64,000 nt of DNA, from NCBI GenBank assembly GCA_963781495.1, contig CAWAFX010000003.1, positions 1 to 64,000 on the forward strand, in the 5' to 3' direction. The notes under the pieces are model-generated. The model saw nothing but the letters and a program-made list of their open reading frames with translations, did no database searches and was not told where the DNA came from. The stretch is from Mayfieldus sp963781495. Lineage in GTDB: Bacteria > Actinomycetota > Thermoleophilia > Solirubrobacterales > 70-9. The position numbers and the translations under genes were made by a program. Below, piece by piece: positions 51,393 to 59,443 of this stretch; within the stretch, counting starts at the first letter, position 1, and each line of letters starts with the position of its first letter.

Positions 51393-53162
51393 ATGAGCCG
51401 GTTCGCCCCCGACAGCGTCGACCGGGTCCGCCAGGCGGCCGACATCGTCGAGATCGTCAGCGCCCACACCGACCTGCGCCAGCAGGGCGGGCGCTGGGTC
51501 GGCCTCTGCCCCTTTCACGAGGAGCGGACGCCGTCGTTCTCGGTCAACCCCGCCGACAAGCTCTATTACTGCTTCGGCTGCGAGGCGGGCGGCGACGTCT
51601 TCCGCTTCGTGCAGGAGAAGGAGGGGGTCGAGTTCCCGCAGGCGGTCGAGCTGCTGGCCGAGCGCTACGGGGTCGAGCTGGAGCGCGAGCAGGAGGACCC
51701 GCGCTCGGAGGCGCGGCGCAAGCGCCGCGAGCGGCTGCGCGAGCTCCTGAAGCGGACGGCGGAGTTCTACGCCAGCTATCTCTGGGAATCCAAGGAGGCG
51801 GGCAAGGCGCGCGACTACCTCAGCGAGCGCGGCCTGGGGGAGGAGATCCTGCGCGAGTTCGGGATCGGCTACGCCCCCAGCGCCTGGGACCAGGTCCTGA
51901 CCCGCGGCCAGCGAGCCGGCTTCTCGGTCGACGAGCTGCGCGCCGCGGGGCTGGTCCAGAAGGGGCGCAGCGGGGGCGTCTATGACCGCTTCCGCGAGCG
52001 GATCACCTTCCCGGTCCGCGACGACCGCGGCAACGTGATCGGCTTCGGCGCCCGCGCGATGCGCTCCGAGCAGGGGGCCAAGTACGTCAACTCGGCCGAG
52101 GGCGAGCTGTACCGCAAGAGCGAGACCCTCTACGGCATCGACCTCGCCAAGGGGGCGATCGCGAAGGCCGGCCGGGCGGTGGTCGCCGAGGGATACACCG
52201 ACGTGCTGGCGCTGCACCAGGCCGGGATCACCGAGGCGGTCGGGGTGATGGGGACGGCGATCACCGAGGAGCAGGTGAAGATGCTCTCGGGCCGGGTCGA
52301 GGAGGTCGTGCTTGCGCTCGACGCCGACCGCGCCGGGCAGGAGGCGATGCTGCGGGCCCAGCGCAAGGCCGCCGGACGGCAGATGCGGATCCGGGTCGCG
52401 GCGATGCCCGAGGGCGAGGACCCGGCGCAGATGATCGCCGAGCAGGGTGGAGCGGACCGCTTCCGCGAGCTCGTCTCCAACGCGCTGGAGCTGCCCGAGT
52501 TCCAGGTTGGGCTGGTCCTCGACGGCGCCGACCTCTCCTCGCCCGCCGAGCGCGACCGGGCGCTTGCCGAGCTGGCGCCGGTGCTGGCCGAGATGGGGGA
52601 GAGCGTCAGCCGCGAGGAGCTGGTGCGCAGGGTGGCCGGGCGCCTCGACGTCGACCCGGCGATGGTGATCGGGCGCATCGCCAGTGCCCGCGAGCGGGCA
52701 CAGTCCGGCGAGCTGCCGAGCGCCGACACCGAGGGCCGCAGCCCCGCCGAAGGGACTCTGACCCCGCGCGAGGGGCGCGAGCGGGCGCTGCTGGCGATGT
52801 GCCTCGCCGACCGCAAGCTGGGCCGCCAGATGCTGGACCGGCTGCGGCCCGAGCACCTGTCCTCGCCGCTCGCGGTCGAGGCACTGCAATGGCTGCAGGC
52901 CCACCTCGACGATCCCCTGGCCGGTCTGCCGCGCGAGCAGGAACAGCTCGTCGCGCTGGTCACCCAGCTGGTAATGGCGTCGGAGCGCGAGCCGGTCACG
53001 GCGGAGGGGATGGAGATGAACTTCCTGCTGCTCGAGCAGCGCCGAATCGAGGACCGGATCGTCGAGGCGGAGGGCAAGGGCGAGGCCGAGCGCAGCGCCG
53101 AGCTGCGCCGCGAGCGCGCCGCCCTCGGGGAGCGGATCATGCGCCCCAGCCGCGCCGCCTAG
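51393..53162 (+). CDS. dnaG: DNA primase
   Basis: 589 residues. N-terminal zinc finger CPFHEERTPSFSVNPADKLYYC..C, core RNA polymerase domain with TOPRIM VVAEGYTDVLALHQAG and LALDADRAGQEA, and a C-terminal helicase-binding region. It makes RNA primers for replication. It begins 1 base after dgt. Confidence 0.96.
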   Translation: MSRFAPDSVDRVRQAADIVEIVSAHTDLRQQGGRWVGLCPFHEERTPSFSVNPADKLYYCFGCEAGGDVFRFVQEKEGVEFPQAVELLAERYGVELEREQEDPRSEARRKRRERLRELLKRTAEFYASYLWESKEAGKARDYLSERGLGEEILREFGIGYAPSAWDQVLTRGQRAGFSVDELRAAGLVQKGRSGGVYDRFRERITFPVRDDRGNVIGFGARAMRSEQGAKYVNSAEGELYRKSETLYGIDLAKGAIAKAGRAVVAEGYTDVLALHQAGITEAVGVMGTAITEEQVKMLSGRVEEVVLALDADRAGQEAMLRAQRKAAGRQMRIRVAAMPEGEDPAQMIAEQGGADRFRELVSNALELPEFQVGLVLDGADLSSPAERDRALAELAPVLAEMGESVSREELVRRVAGRLDVDPAMVIGRIASARERAQSGELPSADTEGRSPAEGTLTPREGRERALLAMCLADRKLGRQMLDRLRPEHLSSPLAVEALQWLQAHLDDPLAGLPREQEQLVALVTQLVMASEREPVTAEGMEMNFLLLEQRRIEDRIVEAEGKGEAERSAELRRERAALGERIMRPSRAA

Positions 53163-53215
53163 GGCTCGTCGCGGGTCAAGGAAACCGGGCGGTGCCCCGA
53201 TAAAGTTGCCCTCGG

Positions 53216-53288
53216 TCCGGGGTAGCTCAATCGGTAGAGCGATCGGCTGTTAACCGATAGGTTGTGGGTTCGAGTCCCACCCCCGGAG
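53216..53288 (+). tRNA. tRNA-Asn(GTT)
   Basis: Complete cloverleaf: acceptor TCCGGGG/CCCCGGA, D-arm GCTC/GAGC, anticodon arm ATCGG-CTGTTAA-CCGAT with anticodon GTT, T-arm GTGGG-TTCGAGT-CCCAC, discriminator G. 73 bases; CCA is not encoded. A TAAAGT box at 53202-53207 may be its -10. Confidence 0.96.
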
Positions 53289-53303
53289 CTTTCTCGATGC
53301 TCC

Positions 53304-54518
53304 CTAGGTGGCGGCGAACTCCTCGACCAGCTCCGCGCCCCGCCTGGCTCCGTCGTTCTCGCGCCGCCAGGCGGCCAGCTCGCATCCCCGGCGCTTGAAC
53401 CCCGGGTCGCCGAGGATCCTCCGCACGGCCCAGCGCAGCGGCGCCGGGCGGGTAAGCCGCCAGGGCAGCGACAATCCGACCCCGGCCCAATCGGCGCGGA
53501 CCGCGTTCTCGACCATGTCCCCGGCGACCGGGCAGCAGAGGACGGGGACGCCGGCGCCGAGGGCCCGCACCATCGTCCCGTGCCCGCCGTGGCAGATCAC
53601 CAGCGCGGCCTGCGGCATCACCTGCCCGTAGCGCAGCCATTCGACCAGGACCGCGTTTGCCGGCACGTCGATCGACTCGCCGGACTGGGCCCGGTTGGTC
53701 GTCGCGACCACCCGCACCGGCTCCTCAGCCAATCCCTCCAGCGCCGCCCGCACGAGCCGGCAGCGCGGGTCCTTGGCGGTGCTCGGGGCGACGAGGACCA
53801 GCGGCGCGTCGCCGGGCGGCAGCTCGACATCAGGGTGGGGCAGCTCGAAGTCCATCGGCCCGATCACGTGCACATGCGCGGGCCAGCGGCGCGGGTACTC
53901 GAGCTGGGGGAAGGTCGCGACCAGCGCCAGCCGCTCGCTGATGCCGCCGTGAAAGCGCCGCACCGGGGCCAGGCCGACCCGTTGCCGCTGCGCGTTGAGC
54001 TCCTCGCGCCCCTGCCGCAGCCCGATCTCCAGCAGCGGCTGCGCCCGGCGCCAGAGCCCGCGCCCGACCGCGCTCCGTGGCGGCCGCACTCCGGCGGCGA
54101 AGAAGGGCATCCCCGGCTCGCTGACCGGATAGAGGTGCGGGATCAGGGTCGCGTGGCGGACTCCGGCGACCTCGGCTGCGAGGGTCGGGGCGAGGGTGAG
54201 GATGTCGCTGACGACGGCGTCCGGCTTCCACTCTGCCAGCAGGGGGGCGAGCGCCCTGGCGGCGTCGGCGGCGCTGGCGTCCTCGGAGCCGAAGGCGGGC
54301 GGGGGGAAGACCGTGTACTCCTCGGCCGCGGCGAAGCTCAGCCCCAGCTTCTCGACCGGCTCTCGCCAGCGCTCCCAGGTCTCGACCACGACCTCGTGTC
54401 CGCGCCCGGCCAGCGCCCGCCCGAGCGCGATTGCCGGGAAGGCGTGCCCGGCGTCGCCGAAGGCGGCGACCATCAGCCTCCTGCGATCGCCGTCGACCCG
54501 CTGCCAGCGCCCGCTCAT
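53304..54518 (-). CDS. GT1-family glycosyltransferase (UGT/MGT-like)
   Basis: 404 residues. N-terminal Rossmann domain (MVAAFGDAGHAFPAIALGRALAGRGH) and the nucleotide-sugar motif ICHGGHGTMVRALGAGVPVLCCP with DMVENA after it. It likely glycosylates a lipid or small molecule. No partner genes are adjacent. An alternative start is the Met at 54473, just before VAAFGDAGH. Confidence 0.85.
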   Translation of the reverse strand: MSGRWQRVDGDRRRLMVAAFGDAGHAFPAIALGRALAGRGHEVVVETWERWREPVEKLGLSFAAAEEYTVFPPPAFGSEDASAADAARALAPLLAEWKPDAVVSDILTLAPTLAAEVAGVRHATLIPHLYPVSEPGMPFFAAGVRPPRSAVGRGLWRRAQPLLEIGLRQGREELNAQRQRVGLAPVRRFHGGISERLALVATFPQLEYPRRWPAHVHVIGPMDFELPHPDVELPPGDAPLVLVAPSTAKDPRCRLVRAALEGLAEEPVRVVATTNRAQSGESIDVPANAVLVEWLRYGQVMPQAALVICHGGHGTMVRALGAGVPVLCCPVAGDMVENAVRADWAGVGLSLPWRLTRPAPLRWAVRRILGDPGFKRRGCELAAWRRENDGARRGAELVEEFAAT

Positions 54519-54598
54519 TGCGCTGCCCGGCTGAAAAATCCCGTTCGGCCGCCGCCGCGGGCTGCCACGGCAGCGGAGCAGGCGCTATTCCTTGCCCG

Positions 54599-55087
54599 GT
54601 GAGCCGGCGCCGCGACCACGCCCAGCGACTTCGCACCGCGGTGGAGCTTCTCCCCCGCCACACCCGCGAGGCGATGCTGCGGGGGATCGACGGCAACCGG
54701 ATCATCGTCGGCGGCTACACCGACGGCGAGGGCGGGGTCTGCCCGATGCTCGCCGCGCACCGAAGCGGAGGCCGGACCAGTTTTGCCAGCTTCGCCGACG
54801 CCTGGGACGCCTTCACCGGCGCCGGCAGGCGACCGCGCCACGCCAGCCGGCGTGAGCTCCGCGCCCTTCGCACCTACCTCGAGTTCAGCCTGCTCGAGGA
54901 CGACACCAGGCTCGACGGCGACGGCTCGCTGGCCGCGGCGGCGCGCCAGATCAACGCCGAACGCGACGATTGGGCACTCGCCGCCGAGCACCGGCCCTGC
55001 GACCTCGACGTCTTTCAGGCGACGGTCGCGGCGGCGTCGGAGCAGATGTCCGAGCAGCACGTGGACGAGCTGCTGATCCGCCGCTAG
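54599..55087 (+). CDS. conserved hypothetical protein
   Basis: 162 residues from the GTG at 54599, which follows TATTCC by 7 bases. AQRLRTAVELLPRHTREAML, GGVCPMLAAHRSGG and SFADAWDAFTGAG are distinctive; the protein is helical and soluble. I do not recognise a named family. It ends on the palindrome CTAG shared with the convergent SDR gene. Confidence 0.65.
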   Translation: MSRRRDHAQRLRTAVELLPRHTREAMLRGIDGNRIIVGGYTDGEGGVCPMLAAHRSGGRTSFASFADAWDAFTGAGRRPRHASRRELRALRTYLEFSLLEDDTRLDGDGSLAAAARQINAERDDWALAAEHRPCDLDVFQATVAAASEQMSEQHVDELLIRR

Positions 55088-55812
55088 GGCGCCTCGGTAT
55101 CGCCCGGCCGGGCGAAGACGATCTCCGGGATCAGGCAGTTGGGGGAGGTGCGCAGCAACAGCCGCACCGCCTCGGCGATGTCCTCCGGCCGGATCATCTT
55201 CTCGGCCTCGACCTGACCCTTGGCGAACTCGGTCATCGGCGTGTCGACGAATGCCGGCGCCAGTGCCGTGACCTGGATCCCCGCCTCGCCGACCTCCTTC
55301 TGGGTCGCCTGGCTGAAGTTGATCACCGCCGCCTTGGTCGCCGCGTAGACCGACAGCCAGGGGGTCCCCGACTTGCCGGCGATCGAAGCCGTGTTGACGA
55401 TCAGCGCCTTGCCGTGCTCGGCGCCCGCCTCACGCAGCATCGGCAGCGACTCGCGCGTACCCAGCACCACCGCGCGCAGGTTGACGTCGAGCTGCATGTC
55501 GAGGAACTTGGTCCGGATCTCCTCCATCGGCTGGCCGATCCCGACCCCGGCGTTGTTGACCAGGACGTCCATGCGCCCGTACTTCTCCTTGTGCGCGGCG
55601 ACGAGGTTGACGATGTCCTCTTCCTCGGCCATCTGCGCGGGCACGCTCTGGACCTCGAGGCCGGCCTCGCGCAGCTGCTCGGTCGCACCCTCGAGCTTCT
55701 GCGCCCGCCGGGCCGAGACCGTGAGCCCATATCCGTCCTCGCCGAGCGCCTGCGCGATCGCCAAGCCGATACCGCTCGACGCGCCGGTAATCAGTGCCGC
55801 CCGATCCGCCAA
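55084..55812 (-). CDS. short-chain dehydrogenase/reductase
   Basis: 242 residues. ALITGASSGIGLAIAQALG, VNNAGVGIGQPME and the S..Y..K set (TASIAGKSGTPWLSVYAATKAAV). TTG start with a GAGAGGAG ribosome site. It is paralogous in type to the SDR at 49564. Stop shared with the upstream gene as CTAG. Confidence 0.88.
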   Translation of the reverse strand: MADRAALITGASSGIGLAIAQALGEDGYGLTVSARRAQKLEGATEQLREAGLEVQSVPAQMAEEEDIVNLVAAHKEKYGRMDVLVNNAGVGIGQPMEEIRTKFLDMQLDVNLRAVVLGTRESLPMLREAGAEHGKALIVNTASIAGKSGTPWLSVYAATKAAVINFSQATQKEVGEAGIQVTALAPAFVDTPMTEFAKGQVEAEKMIRPEDIAEAVRLLLRTSPNCLIPEIVFARPGDTEAP

Positions 55813-55858
55813 CCCTTGCTCCTCTCGTCTAGGTCGCGGCGGACCCTACCGGCCTCAA

Positions 55859-55864
55859 TAACAT
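55859..55864 (+). promoter_or_regulatory. -10 box TAACAT of a leaderless promoter
   Basis: TAACAT followed by 6 bases and GTG at 55871. Confidence 0.55.
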
Positions 55865-55870
55865 GCGCGC

Positions 55871-56938
55871 GTGCGCACCCGCGTCGCGACTCTCGCAGGG
55901 CCGCTTTGCCTTGCCGCCCTGCTGGCGGGCGGCTGCGGCGGCTCCGGCTCCAGCGGCAAGGTCGAGAACCGCCCGGCGCCGCCGGCCGCCGACTTCCCGG
56001 CGCCGGACGGACGCAGCCTCGACAAGGTCCTGAGGGGGGCCAACGGCCACGCCAACCTCGTCATCACGGGCCAGACCACGGTCCTGTATCCGGGGCCGAA
56101 CCGCTTTGCCTTCGGCGTCTTCACCCCCAGCGTCAAGAAGCAGGTTCCCGACGCCCAGGTGGCGATCTACATCTCCAAGATGCCGCCGAAGAGCAAGCTG
56201 CCCACCCCGCAGGCGAACGGAGCCCCGGCAACGAAGTCCGGTGGCTTCGGCCGCCTCAGCCAGACGCTCAGCAACCCCGCCCACGGGCCCTACCCGGCGA
56301 AGATCGAGAGCCTGGCGACCAAGCCGGCCTTCCGTTCGAAGACGACCGCCGACGACCCCGACGCCGCGACCGTCCTCTACACGACCAGGATCGACTTCCC
56401 CAGCAAGGGCGAGTGGCGGCTGGGGGCGCTGACCAAGGATGGCGACAAGCTCTCGGCCCGGCTTCTGACCGGGGTCAACGTCGGCCAGATCAACGACATC
56501 CCGAAGGTGGGGCAGAGGGCGCCCGACATCCACACGCCGACCCAGCAGTCGGTCGGCGGCGACCTCAGCAAGCTGACGACGCGCAACCCGCCGGAAAGCA
56601 TGAACAAGACCGACTTTCACGACGTACTGGGTAAAAAGCCGATTGTGCTCTTGTTTGCGACCCCCAAGTTCTGCCAGAGTCGGGTCTGCGGCCCGGTTGT
56701 CGACGCGGCATCTCAGGTGCAACGTCAATACGGCAACCAGGCCGAGTTCATTCACATGGAGATCTACAAGGACAACGACCCCTCCAAGGGCGTGCGGCCG
56801 CAGGTCCGCTCCTACCACCTGCCGAGCGAGCCGTGGCTGTTCGTGATCGACCGCCACGGCATCATCCGCACCGCGATCGAGGGCGCATTCAACGTCCAGG
56901 AACTGACCCAGGCCGTGAAGGGAGTGACCTCAGGTTGA
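55871..56938 (+). CDS. lipoprotein with thioredoxin-like domain
   Basis: 355 residues. Signal peptide with lipobox LLAGGC, a low-complexity Gly/Ser region, a middle domain (TVLYPGPNRFAFGVF, TRIDFPSKGEWRLGAL) that looks like a cupredoxin or copper-chaperone-like module, and a thioredoxin-fold domain from about residue 255 with FATPKFCQSRVCGPVVD: two Cys four residues apart, like Sco/TlpA relatives but not the CxxC of thioredoxin. It is outside the membrane and may act in redox or metal delivery. Its stop overlaps the HPt gene. Confidence 0.75.
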   Translation: MRTRVATLAGPLCLAALLAGGCGGSGSSGKVENRPAPPAADFPAPDGRSLDKVLRGANGHANLVITGQTTVLYPGPNRFAFGVFTPSVKKQVPDAQVAIYISKMPPKSKLPTPQANGAPATKSGGFGRLSQTLSNPAHGPYPAKIESLATKPAFRSKTTADDPDAATVLYTTRIDFPSKGEWRLGALTKDGDKLSARLLTGVNVGQINDIPKVGQRAPDIHTPTQQSVGGDLSKLTTRNPPESMNKTDFHDVLGKKPIVLLFATPKFCQSRVCGPVVDAASQVQRQYGNQAEFIHMEIYKDNDPSKGVRPQVRSYHLPSEPWLFVIDRHGIIRTAIEGAFNVQELTQAVKGVTSG

Positions 56939-57294
56939 GCGACGATTCCGAAGCAAAGCTCGTCGAGTCCTTCGCCGGAGAGGCGAGGCGGCGCTGCGAC
57001 GTGATCGTCGCCGGGCTGGCCACAGGCACCAACGACTACGAGGCCCTGCGCTCCGAGTCCCACGCGCTGAAGGGGACCGCGGCCGTGGTCGGCCTGCAGC
57101 GCCTGGCCGAGCTCGCCGGGCTGATGGAGTCCGATCTCGCCGAGGCGGCGAAGACGGGCCAGCTGCGCGACAACCGCGTCGGCCAGATATCCGACGCCGC
57201 CAAGGCGCTGGCCGAGGGAGCCGAAGCGGCGGCCAAGGGAGACGAGGAACCCCCCGACGTCGGCCGCTCGCTGGCGCAGCTGTTCAGCGCCTGA
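56935..57294 (+). CDS. HPt-domain phosphotransfer protein
   Basis: 119 residues from a TTG overlapping the upstream stop (TTGA). SESHALKGTAAVVGLQRLAEL holds the phospho-accepting His43 of an HPt four-helix bundle. No kinase or response regulator is adjacent, so it may relay for a distant system; the receiver-domain protein at 63652 is 6 kb away. Coupling with a thioredoxin-like lipoprotein is unusual. Confidence 0.75.
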   Translation: MSDDSEAKLVESFAGEARRRCDVIVAGLATGTNDYEALRSESHALKGTAAVVGLQRLAELAGLMESDLAEAAKTGQLRDNRVGQISDAAKALAEGAEAAAKGDEEPPDVGRSLAQLFSA

Positions 57295-57303
57295 GCGCCC
57301 CGA

Positions 57304-57852
57304 TCAGGGGCAGCTGGGCAGGGTGCCGATGTTCGGCAGCGTCACCGGAAGAGCGGGAAGCCCCGTCACGGGAAGGCTGACGTTGTCCTGGGCGGAGAAG
57401 TTGCTGGCGATCTGGGAGCGGATCGCTCCGCACAGCGCCGCCACCTGCGGTGCGAGGGCGTCGATCTGAGCCTGCAGGGCGCCGAGCGAGACCGATCCCG
57501 GAATCAGCGAGCAGGCGACCGAGCCCTGAGGCGTGATCGAGCTGATCGCCTGCCCCGCCGGGCAGGTGTTGGTCAGAGAGCGCTGGATCGAGCTGTCCAG
57601 CGTCGGCTCGCTGATGTCGGCGCCGGTCAGCGAGTCGGCGCGCACCTGCCTGGACGCGACCGCGTTTTTGTGGATCTTTCGGAAGGTGACCGCGTTGCGA
57701 TGCAGATCGACCTTCTTGACCCCATGGTTTCGGATCTGCTTCGAGCCGACGCTGTTGCGCGCCACTCCCCAGGCGGTTCCTCCCAGCGCGATGAAGAGGG
57801 CCAGCGCCGAAGCGACGTTTGCGAACGTCAGATGCCTTCGCAGCCTCTCCAT
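57304..57852 (-). CDS. exported protein of the 'FANVASALALFIALGGTAWG' family
   Basis: 182 residues. MERLRRHLTFANVASALALF and GGTAWGVARNSVGSKQIRNHGV match a very common exported family of Solirubrobacterales. The N-terminal helix is a signal or anchor. NSVGSKQI, HRNAVTFRKI and HKNAVASRQV are short internal repeats. An AGGGGA ribosome site and TAGGTT box precede the ATG. Surface role presumed. Confidence 0.75.
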   Translation of the reverse strand: MERLRRHLTFANVASALALFIALGGTAWGVARNSVGSKQIRNHGVKKVDLHRNAVTFRKIHKNAVASRQVRADSLTGADISEPTLDSSIQRSLTNTCPAGQAISSITPQGSVACSLIPGSVSLGALQAQIDALAPQVAALCGAIRSQIASNFSAQDNVSLPVTGLPALPVTLPNIGTLPSCP

Positions 57853-57958
57853 TTCCCCTGCTTACAACCTATGACGCGCCCAGCTTCGAGTCCAGCCCGC
57901 CGCCGGCCGAACTCCGAAAATTCGGTATTGGCTACCCTGCGAGTTGGGGGGTCATGGG

Positions 57959-58826
57959 ATGGAACCCAGACGGAGACGGATGGACCCGCGGCGATGGCCG
58001 GCGATCGTCATTCCGATCGCGATCCTGGCGCTCGTCTTCGCGGCGCCGGCCGCTGCTGACCCGGTCGTAAGCGGGGTCAGCCCCAGCGACGGGCCTCCCG
58101 CGGGAGGGAACCTGGTCACGATCAACGGCAGCGGCCTCGATCGGCACGTCGGAGGTCGATTTCGGAACCACCGGCGTCATCCCGCTCACGGAAACCCCTT
58201 CGACCATCACGGTCAACGCGCCGCCGGGAACTCCCGGAACGGTCCATGTGACGGTGATCGCCGGCCCGGGCGCCGTCAGGTCGCCGGCGACCGAAGCCGA
58301 CCTCTACACCTATGACCCGGCGGTCACCGGGCTCGATCCAAGCCATGGGTCCGCCGCGGGTGGCAACCAGGTGACGATCGTCGGCGTCGGCTTCAGCGGC
58401 ACGCCGACGGTGACGTTCGGTACCAATCCGGCATCCAACGTCCGCCTGCTCGGACCGACGACGGTCACCGCCGACGCCCCACCGGGAAAACCCGGCCAGA
58501 CCGTCGACGTCAGGGTGACGACCGCCGACGGCACCAGCAATCCGAGCGGCATCGCCAACGACTACACCTACGACTTCAAGCCGAAGACGTTCCTCACCCA
58601 CCATCCGCGCCGCCGCAGCCACAGCCGCAAGGTTGCCTTTGCCTTCGACTCGGACGTCGACGGCGCCCGGTTCAAATGCCTGGACGCGCGGGGCTGGAGG
58701 AAGTGCCGCTCCCCGCACGTCTTCCGCCACCTGAAGCCGGGCCGCTACAAGTTCAAGGTCAAGGCGATCGTCGACGGCGTCGCCGATCCGACACCGGCGA
58801 GGTTCATCTTCCGCATCCTCCGCTGA
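57959..58826 (+). CDS. exported IPT/TIG-repeat protein; frameshifted
   Basis: Signal-like N-terminus (WPAIVIPIAILALVFAAPAAA), then two IPT/TIG domains: VSGVSPSDGPPAGGNLVTI and VTGLDPSHGSAAGGNQVTI, each with NAPPGTPGTVHVTV-type strands, and a basic C-terminal domain. One extra base at 58141-58142 breaks the frame in repeat 1; without it the text continues DGTSEVDFGTTGV and the gene has 289 codons. GGGGGG upstream may be the ribosome site, with TACCCT at 57933-57938. Likely a surface adhesin-like protein. Confidence 0.75.
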
Positions 58827-58856
58827 CGCTTGCCGGAGCCTTAAGGTCTGAATCGC

Positions 58857-58930
58857 GGGCCGGTAGCTCAGTTGGTCAGAGCAGCGGACTCATAATCCGT
58901 CGGTCGGAGGTTCGAATCCTCCCCGGCCCA
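58857..58930 (+). tRNA. tRNA-Met(CAT), elongator type
   Basis: 74-base cloverleaf: acceptor GGGCCGG/CCGGCCC, D-arm GCTC/GAGC, anticodon arm GCGGA-CTCATAA-TCCGT, T-arm GGAGG-TTCGAAT-CCTCC, discriminator A, no encoded CCA. Paired first acceptor base and lack of GGG/CCC in the anticodon stem exclude the initiator. tRNA-Ile2, whose CAT is modified to lysidine, cannot be fully excluded. Confidence 0.93.
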
Positions 58931-58957
58931 TGAAGCCCTGGCAGTTCTGCGGGCGAG

Positions 58958-59368
58958 CTACTCCCGCAGCCCGGCGGCTTCGAGGGCCTCCGCATGAGTC
59001 AGAAAGTCGCGGACGCGGACGATCTTCTCCGCTCGAAAATCAAAGACCTCTCCGACTTCCTGGCTGAACTCGATGCCGGTCGTCCGGGCAGTCAAGTCCA
59101 GGTGACCGAGCACGAGGACCGACCCGCCAAGATCGCGGAACTCCTGAGGCCGATTGATGAGGCGTTCCCACGCCTCGCCGCGGTTCTCCCTCCAAACCTT
59201 CTGCGCGCCGTCATGACCGCGGTAGATAGTCGCCCTTCCCTCGAGGCCCGGCTCGATCGCCGGGTGCCACTCGACGTCGGCATCGAGCTCGGCCAAGAAG
59301 GCGTCCAGATCATCGGCATTCCAGGCCTCGACGGCACGTTGGACGGTCTCGACGTTCTCCTGCGACAT
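58958..59368 (-). CDS. SnoaL/NTF2-like protein
   Basis: 136 residues from the ATG at 59368. MSQENVETVQRAVEAWNADD and EVGEVFDFRAEKIVRVRDFLTHAEALEAAG are the typical SnoaL-like pattern. It is the fourth such gene in the window. A longer in-frame start would overlap the divergent RTX gene promoter. Confidence 0.8.
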   Translation of the reverse strand: MSQENVETVQRAVEAWNADDLDAFLAELDADVEWHPAIEPGLEGRATIYRGHDGAQKVWRENRGEAWERLINRPQEFRDLGGSVLVLGHLDLTARTTGIEFSQEVGEVFDFRAEKIVRVRDFLTHAEALEAAGLRE

Positions 59369-59431
59369 CGCCCGCCCAGTATTTCGCCATGGCCTGCGGG
59401 CCGATTTGTGCCCCATCAGACGGCGGTGCAA

Positions 59432-59437
59432 TAGGTT
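59432..59437 (+). promoter_or_regulatory. -10 box TAGGTT of a leaderless promoter
   Basis: TAGGTT followed by 6 bases and TTG at 59444. Confidence 0.5.
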
Positions 59438-59443
59438 CGGCTC

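Noticed and set aside
53262..54602. Plus-strand frame over tRNA-Asn and the glycosyltransferase
   Set aside because: It starts inside the tRNA and is antisense to a clear GT1 gene; its Pro/Gly/Arg composition is that of a shadow frame.
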